Position numbers and translations under genes: made by a program
The notes under the pieces: model-generated
The model's input: the letters and a program-made list of their open reading frames with translations, nothing else
The model's database searches: none
Told to the model about the DNA's origin: nothing
Source: Thermovibrio sp.
GTDB lineage: Bacteria > Aquificota > Aquificia > Desulfurobacteriales > Desulfurobacteriaceae
DNA: 56,844 nucleotides
Assembly: GCA_015488335.1 (NCBI GenBank)
Contig: WFNZ01000052.1
Coordinates: 1 to 56,844, forward strand
Direction: 5' to 3'
Shown here: piece after piece, positions 43,720 through 52,994 of the stretch
How positions within the stretch are numbered: the first letter of the stretch is position 1
How the letters are laid out: the number at the start of each line of letters is the position of its first letter

Positions 43720-45420
43720 ATGCTTCAGTTTGACATTTTAATCGTTGGGGCTGGGGGTGCCGGTCTTTACGCTGCCCTTGAAACGAGTAAAAGGAAAGGG
43801 TTGTCTGTAGCTGTTCTCTCTAAGGTTTATCCTACCCGGTCACACACGGGGGCTGCCCAGGGTGGTATAAACGCCGCCCTTGGAAACGTTGCTCCAGATA
43901 GCCCTGAGAAACACGCCTACGACACAGTGAAAGGTAGCGACTTTTTAGCTGATCAGGATGCTGTTGAGCTAATGTGTGAAATGGCTCCAAAAATCATAAG
44001 GGAAATGGAGCACATGGGTCTTCCATTCTCAAGACTCAAAGATGGGAGAATTGCGCAAAGGCCGTTCGGTGGAGCTTCCTTTCCGAGAACGTGTTACGCT
44101 GCCGATAAGACAGGTCACGTTATGCTCCAGACCCTCTATGAGCAGTGTTTGAAAAACGGAGTGAAGTTTCTTAACGAGTGGTTTCTCCTTTCTATTGTCC
44201 ATAACGGAGAAAGGGTTTCTGGCGTTGTAGCAATGGATTTGAGGAGTGGAGAGATTCACGGCATTCGTGCAAAGGCTGTAATTCTGGCGACAGGCGGTCA
44301 CGCAAGGGTTTACTGGAATAGAACTTCTAATGCCCTTGGAAATACTGGAGACGGAACAGCTGCCGTTTTAAGGGCCGGTTTGCCTCTGAAAGATATGGAG
44401 TTTGTCCAGTTTCACCCGACAGGTTTGAGGAGGACGGGTATTCTCGTTACTGAGGGTGCCCGTGGAGAGGGCGGTTACCTGATTAACAATAAAGGTGAAA
44501 GGTTTATGAAAAAGTATGCTCCTGAAAAGATGGAGCTTGCTCCGAGGGATATGGTTTCAAGGGCTATAGAGACGGAGATAATGGAGGGAAGGGGATTTAG
44601 AGATGATGAGGGAAACGAGTTTGTCTACCTTGACTTGAGGCACCTTGGAAGGAAGAAGATTCTTGAGAGGCTTCCTCAGATAAGGGAGCTGGCCATTGAC
44701 TTTGAAGGTGTTGATCCTATAGAGGAACCCATTCCCGTTCGGCCGACTGCCCACTACTCAATGGGTGGGATTGATGCAGATAAGCTGGGAAGAACCCCGA
44801 TTAAAGGGCTTTACGCTGCAGGTGAGTGTGCCTGCATCTCCGTCCACGGTGCAAATAGACTTGGTGGGAACTCACTCCTTGACATAGTTGTTTTCGGGAA
44901 ACTCTCTGGCGAGGATGCCATTAACTATGTTTCAGAAATTGGTTTTGCTCCCTTTGATGAATCTGAAGTTAAGAGGGAAGAGGAGAGGATTGACAGTCTG
45001 TTTTCTTCAGACGGAAAAGAGAAGCTGGTAGATCTGAGGAGTGAGCTTAGTGACGTTATGAGCTATGGCGCCGGCATTTTCAGGGAAGAGAAGAAAATGA
45101 AAGAAGCCCTTGAGAAGGTAAGGGAGATTAAGGAAAGGGCTAAACACGTTAAGGTTTACGATGGGGAGAGGACCTTTAACACGAATCTACAGCAGACCTT
45201 AGAGTTTTTAAACCTTGTTGAGATTGCCGAAACGATAGTTCTTCCGGCTCTGGAGAGAAAGGAGAGCAGGGGAGCTCACTACAGGACGGACTACCCTAAA
45301 AGGGACGATGAAAACTTCCTGAAACACTCAGTTGTTGAGAGAGGAGAGGATGGGGAGCTCCGCCTCTCATGGAAGCCCGTCGTAATCACCAAATACCAGC
45401 CAGAGGAGAGGAAGTATTAA
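43720..45420 (+). CDS. Succinate dehydrogenase/fumarate reductase flavoprotein subunit, operon 2
   Basis: Paralogue of the flavoprotein at 41827-43527, also 566 aa. It shares [90 protein letters not shown] and [14 protein letters not shown], ending PEERKY. Differences cluster in the N-terminal substrate-capping region and the C-terminal helices (for example [20 protein letters not shown]). ATG has AAGGAGG upstream. First gene of the plus-strand operon with SdhB-like and CCG genes. One copy may favour succinate oxidation and the other fumarate reduction, which is inference. Confidence 0.93.
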   Translation: MLQFDILIVGAGGAGLYAALETSKRKGLSVAVLSKVYPTRSHTGAAQGGINAALGNVAPDSPEKHAYDTVKGSDFLADQDAVELMCEMAPKIIREMEHMGLPFSRLKDGRIAQRPFGGASFPRTCYAADKTGHVMLQTLYEQCLKNGVKFLNEWFLLSIVHNGERVSGVVAMDLRSGEIHGIRAKAVILATGGHARVYWNRTSNALGNTGDGTAAVLRAGLPLKDMEFVQFHPTGLRRTGILVTEGARGEGGYLINNKGERFMKKYAPEKMELAPRDMVSRAIETEIMEGRGFRDDEGNEFVYLDLRHLGRKKILERLPQIRELAIDFEGVDPIEEPIPVRPTAHYSMGGIDADKLGRTPIKGLYAAGECACISVHGANRLGGNSLLDIVVFGKLSGEDAINYVSEIGFAPFDESEVKREEERIDSLFSSDGKEKLVDLRSELSDVMSYGAGIFREEKKMKEALEKVREIKERAKHVKVYDGERTFNTNLQQTLEFLNLVEIAETIVLPALERKESRGAHYRTDYPKRDDENFLKHSVVERGEDGELRLSWKPVVITKYQPEERKY

Positions 45421-45430
45421 GGGGGATAGA

Positions 45431-46396
45431 ATGGAGAAGAGAGAGGTTCTTTTCAGAATAAAGCGTTTTAACCCTAAAAAGGACGAAAAGCCTTACTTTC
45501 AGGAGTATAAGTTAACTGTTCCAAAGGGTATGACGGTTCTTGAGGCCCTTCAACAGATAAAGGATACTCAAGATCCAACCCTTGCTTTCAGGGCTTTCTG
45601 CAGGAGCGCAATCTGCGGCTCCTGTGCCGTTAAGGTAAACGGTTTCCCAAAACTTGCCTGCAAAACCCAGATTTTCAACGAGCTTGACAAGTTTGGAACG
45701 GATACCTTAACACTTGAACCCCTTGATAACATGGAGATTATAAGAGACCTGATTGTTGACTGGGATAAGCCCTTTAAGAGAATGGAAGAGATGAAGCCCT
45801 GGTTGGTTCCAGACCCTGAGGTTGTTCCAAAAACCTTAGACGAGGAGAGTAGAGTTTATCCCAACGAACTTAAGAAGTTTGACTCCTTCACAGACTGTAT
45901 TCTCTGCACTTCTTGTTTCTCCTCCTGTACGGCCACTCAGATTGACGAGAACTACGGTGGACCGTTCCAGCTTGCGAGGGTTTACAGGTTTGCAGTTGAT
46001 CCTAGGGACGCCCTGAAGGCTGAAAGGTCAAAAATTGGCTACGCCTTTGATATGTGGAACTGTGTTCGTTGCAACAAGTGTGCAGACGTCTGTCCCAAAC
46101 ACATCTCTCCCGTTGATGGGATTATGAAGTTGAGAGGTCTTTCCATAGATGTTGGCCTGAAAGACAACCCAGGAGCAAGGCACGTTATGGCCTTCTACAA
46201 ATCCCTACTTGAGTCCGGTATGCTCAACGAGGTTCTTCTTCCCCTTAGAACTAAAGGAATCAAGGGAGTTCTTGAGAACCTGCCTGTTGGAATAAAGATG
46301 ATCCTCAGAGGGAAAGCCCACTCGCCGGTTATGAAGCCGATTGGAGAGCACGAAACACTTATTAAGGTGATGAAGGCCGCTATGGAGGTGGAGTGA
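45431..46396 (+). CDS. Succinate dehydrogenase/fumarate reductase iron-sulfur subunit, operon 2
   Basis: A 321-aa electron-transfer subunit parallel to the one at 40701-41816. 2Fe-2S motif CRSAICGSC with a later Cys in PKLACKT; second motif group CILCTSCFSSCTA; third CVRCNKCADVCPKH. Motif spacing is the same as in the paralogue, but the C-terminal tail is about 50 residues shorter and lacks the charged helix. ATG at 45431 with GGGGATAGA upstream; it starts 10 bases after the flavoprotein stop and overlaps the CCG gene by 4 bases (ATGA-type). Confidence 0.9.
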   Translation: MEKREVLFRIKRFNPKKDEKPYFQEYKLTVPKGMTVLEALQQIKDTQDPTLAFRAFCRSAICGSCAVKVNGFPKLACKTQIFNELDKFGTDTLTLEPLDNMEIIRDLIVDWDKPFKRMEEMKPWLVPDPEVVPKTLDEESRVYPNELKKFDSFTDCILCTSCFSSCTATQIDENYGGPFQLARVYRFAVDPRDALKAERSKIGYAFDMWNCVRCNKCADVCPKHISPVDGIMKLRGLSIDVGLKDNPGARHVMAFYKSLLESGMLNEVLLPLRTKGIKGVLENLPVGIKMILRGKAHSPVMKPIGEHETLIKVMKAAMEVE

Positions 46397-47253
46397 TGGG
46401 TAGATACGCCTTTTATCCGGGATGTGCTGCTAAGGGGGCTTCTAAAGAGCTTTACGAGTCAACTATTGCCGTTGCAGAGAAGCTTGGAATAGAGCTTGTT
46501 GAACTTCCACAGTTCAGCTGTTGCGGTGCTGGGGTTTTAGAAGAGGTTAAAGAAGCCGTTGACCTTGCCGTTAATGCAAGGAACCTTGCATACGCAGAAA
46601 AGGAAGGTCTGGACATAGTGACCGTTTGTAGCACCTGCCTTTTAGTCCTGAGGAAGACCAAGTATTTACTTGATAACGATGAAGATCTGAAAGAAGAGGT
46701 GAACGAAATTCTTTCTGAAGCTGGCCTTGAGTATAAGGGGACTGTTGACGTTAAACACTTCCACTGGGTTCTTTTAGAGGAGTTCGGAGAGGAGGGGCTT
46801 AGAAAAAGGGTTGTTAAGCCGCTTTCTAACTTAAAGGTCTATCCCTACTACGGCTGCCACACTGTAAGGCCTGAGAGTATTTTAGGTTTTGAGCCTTCAG
46901 AGAACCCTCAGTCTTTGGAGAAGATTATAAAAGCCCTTGGAGCTGAGCCCGTTTCCGGGGAGAGGAGACTTGAGTGTTGCGGTTTCCACGCCTTCTGGCC
47001 TGCTCCAAAAATGAGTATGAAGTTAACCGGTTTAAACCTTTTAGACGCCAGAAGAAACGGAGCAAACTGTATGACAACTCCCTGTCCTCTCTGCCACATG
47101 AACCTTGACGCAAACCAGTCAAGGGCACTAAAGGAAGTAGGAGAGAGCTTTAAGTTACCAGTTCTTCACGTTCCACAGCTTGTTGGATTGGCCCTTGGAA
47201 TTGAACCTAAGAAACTGGGACTTCACAGGAATATCGTTCCTGTAAACTACTGA
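46393..47253 (+). CDS. CCG-domain subunit (SdhE/HdrB-like), operon 2
   Basis: A 286-aa paralogue of the CCG subunit at 39853-40701. First set: YPGCAAKG (Cys11), FSCCGAG, VCSTC. Second set: YYGCHTVRP, LECCGFHAFW, TPCPLCH. It has a single Cys in the first loop where the other copy has two adjacent (GCCFQG), and PG in place of QG. No signal peptide or membrane helices. Likely carries two cysteine-rich clusters and is the exit or entry point for electrons (quinone, disulfide or another carrier). Ends at a strong GAGCTC-centred hairpin. Confidence 0.88.
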   Translation: MMGRYAFYPGCAAKGASKELYESTIAVAEKLGIELVELPQFSCCGAGVLEEVKEAVDLAVNARNLAYAEKEGLDIVTVCSTCLLVLRKTKYLLDNDEDLKEEVNEILSEAGLEYKGTVDVKHFHWVLLEEFGEEGLRKRVVKPLSNLKVYPYYGCHTVRPESILGFEPSENPQSLEKIIKALGAEPVSGERRLECCGFHAFWPAPKMSMKLTGLNLLDARRNGANCMTTPCPLCHMNLDANQSRALKEVGESFKLPVLHVPQLVGLALGIEPKKLGLHRNIVPVNY

Positions 47254-47255
47254 TT

Positions 47256-47283
47256 GGGAGAGGGAGCTCCCCTCCCTTTCATT
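47256..47283 (+). terminator. Hairpin terminator after sdh/frd operon 2
   Basis: GGGAG-A-GGGAG (47256-47266) pairs with CTCCCCTCCC (47267-47276) with one bulged A, followed by TTTCATTT, immediately after the TGA at 47251-47253. The hairpin centre is the GAGCTC palindrome that is over-abundant in the window; the innermost AGCT would form the loop. Confidence 0.65.
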
Positions 47284-47347
47284 TAACTATCTCTGATTCC
47301 CGCCTTTTTGTAGGATAATTACCTTACCCTTTAAAACGGAGGGAAGA

Positions 47348-49015
47348 ATGGTTACTCTCCTCTTCGTTATCGCTGCGGTTGTTCTGTTAATAGCCTACTT
47401 CACATACGGACGGTTTTTAAGGGATAAGGTCTTTGGCTTGAAGAAAGATGCCAGAACGCCTGCCCACGAGCTAAGAGACGGTGTGGACTACGTCCCTGCT
47501 CCAGCACCAGTCCTCTTAGGCCACCACTTCTCCTCTATTGCCGGTGCAGGGCCGATAGTTGGCCCAATAACTGCAGCTTCCTCTTGGGGATGGCTTCCTG
47601 CCTACCTGTGGGTTCTAATCGGAAACGTCTTCATAGGCGGCGTCCACGATATGAGCTCAATTGTCGCCTCCGTTCGGAACATGGCAAAGTCAATTGCAGA
47701 GATTGGGGGCAGATACCTATCAAAAAGGGCCGGTTTCCTTTTTAAACTCTTCATCTGGCTTGCCCTCCTCTACGTGGTTGCCGTTTTTATAAATGTTGCC
47801 CAGATAACTTTCAATGCTAAGGTTCCGTTGGTTGAAGGCGGCAAAGTTGTCTCTCTCCTTCCCATTGGTGGAGGAGTTGCAACCTCTGCAGTTATCTACA
47901 TCTTTCTGGCCGTTCTCTTCGGAATTTCTGTCTACAGATTTGGTCTTTCCCTTAAGTGGGCTACTGTCATTTTCGTTGTCCTTGTCTACATTGCCGTTTA
48001 TATCGGTCAACTCTTTCCCATAAACCTCTCTCCGGCAGTCTGGAACATCATCCTCCTCATCTACGTTGCTGTTGCCTCAGTAACTCCCGTCTGGATACTC
48101 CTCCAGCCCAGAGACTACCTCTCAAGCTTCCTCCTCTACGGTGCTGTTATAGGTGCAGGCCTTGGAATTCTCCTCTCCTTCGGTAATTTCCAGCCCCACA
48201 TTCCTGCCTACTTAGGTTTTAACAGCGATATAGGGCCTTTAGTTCCGCTCCTCTTCGTTGTTATAGCCTGCGGTTCAATATCCGGCTTCCACTCTTTAGT
48301 TGGCTCTGGAACAACCTCTAAACAGCTTGATAAGGAGACAGATGCCCTTCCCGTTGGCTACGGAGCAATGCTCTTAGAAGGTCTGGTTGCTGTTATGTCT
48401 GTTATTTTCGTTCTCATCCTTACAGTTCCTGAGTTTCACATCCTCAAGAAAAACGTTGCAGCTATTTACGGAACAGGAGTTGGAAGGTTTATGGCAGTTC
48501 TGGGAATTCCTGAGAAGATTGGAGTTGCCTTTGGAATGCTTGCCCTCTCCTCCTTTGTTCTAACCAGCACAGATACGGGAACGAGGCTCGCAAGGTACGT
48601 TTTCACAGAGCTTACAGGAATAACAAACAGGTTTGTTGCCACCGGCGTTTCACTCATCATTCCAGCTTTCCTCGTCTTTCTCAAGTATAGAGATCCTGCC
48701 ACCGGAAAGCTCCTTCCCGTCTGGAAGGCCCTCTGGCCTGTTTTTGGGGCTACAAATCAGCTGATTGCTGCCCTTTCCCTTTTCGTCGTTATGGTCTGGA
48801 TGATAAAGACCGGAAAGGGTAAATACTGGTTCGTTACGGGAATTCCGTCCCTCTTTATGGCCGTTATCACCGTTTGGGCACTTGTTATGCTCTTTGTTAA
48901 GTGGAAATTTACAGTTATAGGAATTGCTGCCCTTGTTCAGGTTTTCCTTGCCCTCTGGATATTCTACGAGGGCTTTTTAGCTCTTAAAAAGCTTAAAGAG
49001 GAGAGTAATGGCTGA
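47348..49015 (+). CDS. cstA: Carbon starvation protein CstA family transporter
   Basis: A polytopic inner-membrane transporter, 555 aa with roughly 15 hydrophobic helices. CstA homologues import peptides or pyruvate. Diagnostic stretches are the N-terminal PAPAPVLLGHHFSSIAGAGP, IVGPITAASSWGWLPAY, VHDMSSIVASVRN, and the later SGTTSKQL, LSSFVLTSTDTGTRLARYV and GATNQLIAALSL. Shorter than E. coli CstA (701 aa) but within the range of thermophile and archaeal members. ATG with GGAGGGAAG upstream after a 94-base gap that holds the previous terminator; GATAAT at 47314-47319 may be its -10. Followed by a DUF3343 gene. Confidence 0.92.
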   Translation: MVTLLFVIAAVVLLIAYFTYGRFLRDKVFGLKKDARTPAHELRDGVDYVPAPAPVLLGHHFSSIAGAGPIVGPITAASSWGWLPAYLWVLIGNVFIGGVHDMSSIVASVRNMAKSIAEIGGRYLSKRAGFLFKLFIWLALLYVVAVFINVAQITFNAKVPLVEGGKVVSLLPIGGGVATSAVIYIFLAVLFGISVYRFGLSLKWATVIFVVLVYIAVYIGQLFPINLSPAVWNIILLIYVAVASVTPVWILLQPRDYLSSFLLYGAVIGAGLGILLSFGNFQPHIPAYLGFNSDIGPLVPLLFVVIACGSISGFHSLVGSGTTSKQLDKETDALPVGYGAMLLEGLVAVMSVIFVLILTVPEFHILKKNVAAIYGTGVGRFMAVLGIPEKIGVAFGMLALSSFVLTSTDTGTRLARYVFTELTGITNRFVATGVSLIIPAFLVFLKYRDPATGKLLPVWKALWPVFGATNQLIAALSLFVVMVWMIKTGKGKYWFVTGIPSLFMAVITVWALVMLFVKWKFTVIGIAALVQVFLALWIFYEGFLALKKLKEESNG

Positions 49016-49352
49016 GGCTAAGAGTTTTGGCGAGAAACTCTTTTTCATCGCAACGGGGGTGAGGCTCCACGCAAAAGAGTATTTCTTAAGGGCTACAGGG
49101 CTTTTTAAGAAGTATGAATACTGCATAGCTTTTCCCTCTATCCCTGAAGGGCTCAAGGCTGAGAAGCTCCTGAAGGACTTTAAGGCTGTTTCTATTCCCA
49201 TTCCCGATGAGATATTTGAAGGGTGCGGCGTTGGGGTTCTAGTCAGGGAAGAAGACCTTGATAGACTGCTCAAGTTCTTCAAGGAGAAGGGAGTCCTCGT
49301 TTCCGGAGTTTTTAAGAGAGAAGAGGATAGATTTGTAGAGGTGAAGAAGTGA
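49008..49352 (+). CDS. DUF3343-type small protein
   Basis: A 114-aa protein that contains YCIAFPSIPEGLKAEKLLKDF and IPIPDEIFEGCGVGVLV, the DUF3343 pattern (a small alpha/beta domain with one conserved Cys, here in EGCGV). In other genomes this domain accompanies redox or selenium-related proteins; its function is unknown. It has an unusual 30-residue N-terminal extension. ATG overlaps cstA by 8 bases and its TGA overlaps gpsA in a GTGA junction. Confidence 0.75.
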   Translation: MAEAKSFGEKLFFIATGVRLHAKEYFLRATGLFKKYEYCIAFPSIPEGLKAEKLLKDFKAVSIPIPDEIFEGCGVGVLVREEDLDRLLKFFKEKGVLVSGVFKREEDRFVEVKK

Positions 49353-50326
49353 AGCTGGCCGTTTTAGGCTCTGGAAGCTGGGGTTCTGCCCTTGCTGTCC
49401 ACTTTGGCAGAAACGGTTTTGAGGTTTTCCAGTGGTGCCGTGAGACGGATGTGATAGAGTCTATAAACAGGGAGAGGGAGAATCCTGTTTTCCTGAAAGG
49501 TTTTAGGTATCCTGAAACTGTTGTGGCTACAGATTCGGTTAAGGAAGCGGTTTCAGAGGCAGATGTTGTCTTTTCCGTTATCCCTGCCCAGTTTACTCCC
49601 TCTTTCTGGGAAGAGCACAAGGGTTTAATAGCTTCCAGACCCTTAATCTGCGCAAGTAAGGGGATAGAGGTTAAGACTCTAAAGACCCTTTCTCAGAGGT
49701 TTGAGGAGATTTTTGGTTCACTTGAAAACTACTACGTCCTTTCAGGGCCTACATTTGCAAAGGAGATAGCCTCCGGCCTGCCTGCCGCCGCTGTTGTTGC
49801 AAACAGGAGTTCAGAGAGAGCTCTTGAGATGGTTAAGACTCTCAACACTTCCTCTTTCAGACTCTACGCCTCTTCTGACGTTCTCGGAGTGGAGCTCGGG
49901 GGAGCTCTCAAGAACGTGATAGCCATAGCAACGGGAATTTCAGACGGGATGGGCCTTGGGAACAACGCAAGGGCGGCCCTCATAACAAGGGGGCTTCACG
50001 AGATAAAGAGGCTTGGGAGAGCCCTTGGAGCAAGGGAAGAGACATTTTACGGCCTTTCAGGTGTTGGAGACCTTGTTCTCACCTGCACTGGAGACCTTTC
50101 AAGGAACAGGCAGTTTGGGCTTTTGGTTGCCAGAGGTGAAGACTTTGACGGAAAGCAGGTTGTTGAGGGTGTCCATACGGTGAAGGCCGTTGTTAACCTT
50201 GCCAGGAAACTCTCTTTGGAGATGCCGATCTCTCAGGCCGTCTATAAGATTATCTATGAAAAGAGGAACCCCGATGAGGTTATGAGGGAGCTCCTCTCAA
50301 GGCCGGTAAAAGAGGAGACACTTTAA
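49349..50326 (+). CDS. gpsA: Glycerol-3-phosphate dehydrogenase [NAD(P)+]
   Basis: Reduces dihydroxyacetone phosphate to sn-glycerol 3-phosphate for phospholipid synthesis. The 325-aa protein has the Rossmann loop VLGSGSWGSALAV, SGPTFAKEIA, GGALKNVIAIATGISDGMGLGNNARAALITRG with the catalytic Lys, and GLSGVGDLVLTCTG. GTG start at 49349 gives a GTGA overlap with DUF3343. Makes the backbone used by pgsA. The final codons overlap the next ATG by 1 base. Confidence 0.95.
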   Translation: MKLAVLGSGSWGSALAVHFGRNGFEVFQWCRETDVIESINRERENPVFLKGFRYPETVVATDSVKEAVSEADVVFSVIPAQFTPSFWEEHKGLIASRPLICASKGIEVKTLKTLSQRFEEIFGSLENYYVLSGPTFAKEIASGLPAAAVVANRSSERALEMVKTLNTSSFRLYASSDVLGVELGGALKNVIAIATGISDGMGLGNNARAALITRGLHEIKRLGRALGAREETFYGLSGVGDLVLTCTGDLSRNRQFGLLVARGEDFDGKQVVEGVHTVKAVVNLARKLSLEMPISQAVYKIIYEKRNPDEVMRELLSRPVKEETL

Positions 50327-50787
50327 TGGGATGCTGCAACTTTGGAAGAGAGGATGAGTTTTTTCCCTTTGAGGAAGAGGCAAAGAGGTTCATAGAGGGG
50401 ATACTTCCCCAGTGGAAGGCTGATAGGGAGTTCAGGGTGAGGACGAAGAAGGAGGAGCTCCGCCAGTTTGTCTCCTCCGTTAGGAACTCCCTCCTTGGCT
50501 ATCCTGAAGAGGAGAAGCTCTCATACCTTGAATGCCTCCTTGAGAAACCTATACCTGAGGAAAAGAGAGAAGCCTTCTTTTACATATCCCAGAACTACCT
50601 GATTCCCTTCCTGAAAAGGCTTGTTTACTACAGGGCTAATGAACCTGAGGGATTTGAAGATCTGCTCTTCCTTGCCGATGAAATACTGAAGGAGCTCTCA
50701 ACTTTTAAGAAACTGTTAAGAGAAGAAAAAGTAGAATTGGCCTTAGACGTTTTAATCTCTGCACTCTACCACCAGATGGAGGGGTAA
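50326..50787 (+). CDS. Uncharacterised 153-aa protein (cysteine-start, acidic, helical)
   Basis: I do not recognise this gene. The product starts MGCCNFGREDEFF with a Cys pair at 3-4, is rich in Glu, Lys and aromatic residues, and looks all-helical (KKEELRQFVSSVRNSLLG, SYLECLLEKPIPEEKREA). There is no signal peptide or membrane helix. It sits in the exact stretch between gpsA and phoU with no gaps (1-base overlap, then adjacent ATG), so co-expression with phoU is likely. The N-terminal Cys pair could bind a metal or be acylated, but nothing confirms this. Confidence 0.65.
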   Translation: MGCCNFGREDEFFPFEEEAKRFIEGILPQWKADREFRVRTKKEELRQFVSSVRNSLLGYPEEEKLSYLECLLEKPIPEEKREAFFYISQNYLIPFLKRLVYYRANEPEGFEDLLFLADEILKELSTFKKLLREEKVELALDVLISALYHQMEG

Positions 50788-51498
50788 ATGATAGAGCGTT
50801 ACATAGCAGACCTTGACGAGCTGAAGAAGAGCTTTATAGAGATGGCCGACATGGCCAAAAAGATAATAAACGACGCAATGGAAGCCCTCATGGAGAGGGA
50901 TAAGGAAAAGGCCAAGGCCACCTATCAGTTTGACAGGCTCATAGACATAAAAGAGCTGGAGATTGAGGAGAGATGCGTTCGGATTCTTGCCCTCTACTCC
51001 CCTGAGGCTGCAGACTTAAGGTTTGTTGTTTCTATCTTAAAGAGTATTGTTGACCTTGAGAGAGTGGGAGACCTTGCAAGGGATATCTGCGAAACGGCCA
51101 TAAGGCTCTCTGAAGTTCCACCCATAAAGCCCTACGTTGACCTTCCCAGAATGCTTAAGATAGTTTCTGAGATGCTTAAAGACTCGGTTATGGCACTTTT
51201 GAGAGGAGACGTTGAGCTTGCAAAAGAAGTAATAGACAAAGACGATATTGTTGACAGCTTCTACGAGAGGCTCTTTGACGAGCTTGTTGAGATTTCCCAG
51301 AAGAACCCTGAAAACGCAGCGATTGCGGTAAGGCTCATACTTGTTGTTAAGTCTTTGGAAAGGGTGGGAGACCACGCAACAAACATTGCCGAGTATGCCA
51401 TCTACTACAAAACGGGAGACGTTGTTAAGCACAAAAAGGCTCAGGAATACCTTAAGAAACTTAAGGAAAAAGAGGCTGAAGGCTCCTCTGAAGGATAG
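50788..51498 (+). CDS. phoU: Phosphate-signalling complex protein PhoU
   Basis: A 236-aa two-repeat three-helix-bundle protein that links the Pst transporter to the PhoR kinase and to metal ions. Both halves carry the multinuclear-metal motif of the E-x2-x(D) type: AADLRFVVSILKSIVDLERVGDLARDICE and AIAVRLILVVKSLERVGDHATNIAEY. No pst genes flank it, so its transporter lies elsewhere. The PhoR-like kinase at 27.4 kb may be its partner. A metal ABC permease gene follows 2 bases after its stop. Confidence 0.93.
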   Translation: MIERYIADLDELKKSFIEMADMAKKIINDAMEALMERDKEKAKATYQFDRLIDIKELEIEERCVRILALYSPEAADLRFVVSILKSIVDLERVGDLARDICETAIRLSEVPPIKPYVDLPRMLKIVSEMLKDSVMALLRGDVELAKEVIDKDDIVDSFYERLFDELVEISQKNPENAAIAVRLILVVKSLERVGDHATNIAEYAIYYKTGDVVKHKKAQEYLKKLKEKEAEGSSEG

Positions 51499-51500
51499 AA

Positions 51501-52301
51501 ATGGTCTCAAACCCTTTTCTCTTTTTAAGCTACGACTTTGGAGTTAGAGCTCTCTTAGCCTCTATTCTTACCGGTTTTGTCTGCTCTGCCGTTGGCTCAT
51601 ACGTAGTTTTAAGGAAAATGAGCTTTGCCGGGGCTGGCCTTGCCCACGTTGCCTTTTCAGGGGTTGCCTTCGGCTTTCTAATTGGTCTCTCTCCCATTTT
51701 AACAGCTCTTCTATTTACCCTTTCTGCCGCTGCTGTTATCTGGTATCTAAGCAGGAAAGGTCTCCACTTTGACGTTGGGATGGGAGTTCTCTTTGCAACC
51801 AGTATGGCACTGGCAGTTCTTTTCTTAAGCCTTTCAAACACCTACGGCGCTTCCGTCCTTTCATACCTCTTTGGAAGCCCGCTATCTGTTGAAACTCAAG
51901 ATCTTTTAGTTCTACTATTTCTAACCGTTCTGGTTTCCCTCTTTTTCACCTTCCTCTGGCGGGAGATATACCTGATTACTTTCAGCGAGGAGATTGCAAA
52001 GGCCTCAGGCTACAGGGTTGAGCTGATAACGTTTTTGATGAACCTTCTCGTTGCCGCCGTCGTTACCTTCTCCCTTAAGGCGGTGGGAGCTCTCCTGGTT
52101 TTCTCACTCCTTGTTGTCCCCTCAGCCTCCGCCTTCAGGTTCTCTAAAAGCTACGGCCAGTATTTCACCCTTTCCCTTCTCTTTGGAGTCCTTTCAGGTT
52201 TCTTAGGAATGCTCACCTCGTTTGCATTAGATGCCCCCTCAGGAGCTACCATTACGCTGGTCTCTTTCTTAATCTTTCTTTTTTCCGCCGTTAAGTCCTA
52301 A
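51501..52301 (+). CDS. ABC-3 family metal (Zn/Mn) transporter permease
   Basis: Membrane subunit of a ZnuB/MntB/TroC-type metal-ion importer, 266 aa with about eight helices. Family features are SYVVLRKMSFAGAGLAHVAFSGVAFGF, the FGSPLSV loop, EIYLITFSEEIAKASGYRV, and LLVVPSASAFRFS. The ATPase and substrate-binding subunits that normally flank it are missing here. Nearest gene is phoU, and the gene's end overlaps convergent DUF72 by 33 bases. The metal cannot be assigned. The permease is intact in length and sequence, so it should be functional if the partners are encoded elsewhere. Confidence 0.88.
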   Translation: MVSNPFLFLSYDFGVRALLASILTGFVCSAVGSYVVLRKMSFAGAGLAHVAFSGVAFGFLIGLSPILTALLFTLSAAAVIWYLSRKGLHFDVGMGVLFATSMALAVLFLSLSNTYGASVLSYLFGSPLSVETQDLLVLLFLTVLVSLFFTFLWREIYLITFSEEIAKASGYRVELITFLMNLLVAAVVTFSLKAVGALLVFSLLVVPSASAFRFSKSYGQYFTLSLLFGVLSGFLGMLTSFALDAPSGATITLVSFLIFLFSAVKS

Positions 52302-52994
52302 GAGTTCCTTCAGCTTCAGTGCGTTTAGGGCTCCAGTTCCCCCTACCGTGTTGTTGAAGAAGACGCACTTGACCTCTGAGGAGCTCCTTTCTATCCTCTC
52401 TGCAATCTCTTTAAGCTCTTCTTCGGTGTAGGAGCTCCTGTATAAACGCTCTCTTCCGTGAAACCTGAAGTATGAAAGTTTTTCCGTTTCTTTACACCCC
52501 TTCAGCCACCCTAAACTCTCTGGAGAGTCTGAACAGACAACTGTTGTTTCAACCTCACTGAGGTGTTCTTTCCAGGTGGGGCTGCGGAGCTCCACTGCTA
52601 CGTCAATTTCCTCTTTCCTGAAATTTTCAACTGTTCTGTTGAGAAACTCAAGGTTCTTCTCGCTGTAGGAGAAGCTCTTTGGAAACTGACCCAAAAGGCA
52701 GACCAAGTTCTCTTTCAGTATTTCCTTTACAGTAAGGAAAGGCCTAACGTTCTCTTCCGTCAGCTTTCTGTAGTGGGTTATTCCCCTGTAGAGCTTGAAA
52801 ACAAACTTAAGCGGAACTTTACGGTAGTTTCTGATTGAGGACTTAACGGGAAGCCTGTAGAACGTTGAGTTAACTTCTAATCCGTTGAAGTGCTCTGCGT
52901 AGTAGAGGAGCCACTGGCTCATAGGCAAGTCTTCCGGGTAAAAAACGCCCTTCCAGTCCCTGTAGAAGAAGCCGCTTGTTCCAAGAACTATCAA
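52269..52994 (-). CDS. DUF72 (YecE-like) protein
   Basis: A 241-aa TIM-barrel-like protein of the DUF72 family, function unknown. It opens IVLGTSGFFYRDWKGVFYP and has YAEHFNGLEVNSTFYRLP, VKFVFKLYRGITH-like core, VAVELRSPTW, YFRFHGRERLYRSSYTEEEL and FFNNTVGGTGALNALKL, all family-typical. Its first codon overlaps the flavoprotein stop (ATGA), and its end overlaps the ABC permease by 33 bases. Slightly short of the usual 250-300 residues but complete in its motifs. Confidence 0.9.
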   Translation of the reverse strand: MIVLGTSGFFYRDWKGVFYPEDLPMSQWLLYYAEHFNGLEVNSTFYRLPVKSSIRNYRKVPLKFVFKLYRGITHYRKLTEENVRPFLTVKEILKENLVCLLGQFPKSFSYSEKNLEFLNRTVENFRKEEIDVAVELRSPTWKEHLSEVETTVVCSDSPESLGWLKGCKETEKLSYFRFHGRERLYRSSYTEEELKEIAERIERSSSEVKCVFFNNTVGGTGALNALKLKELLGLNGGKKKD

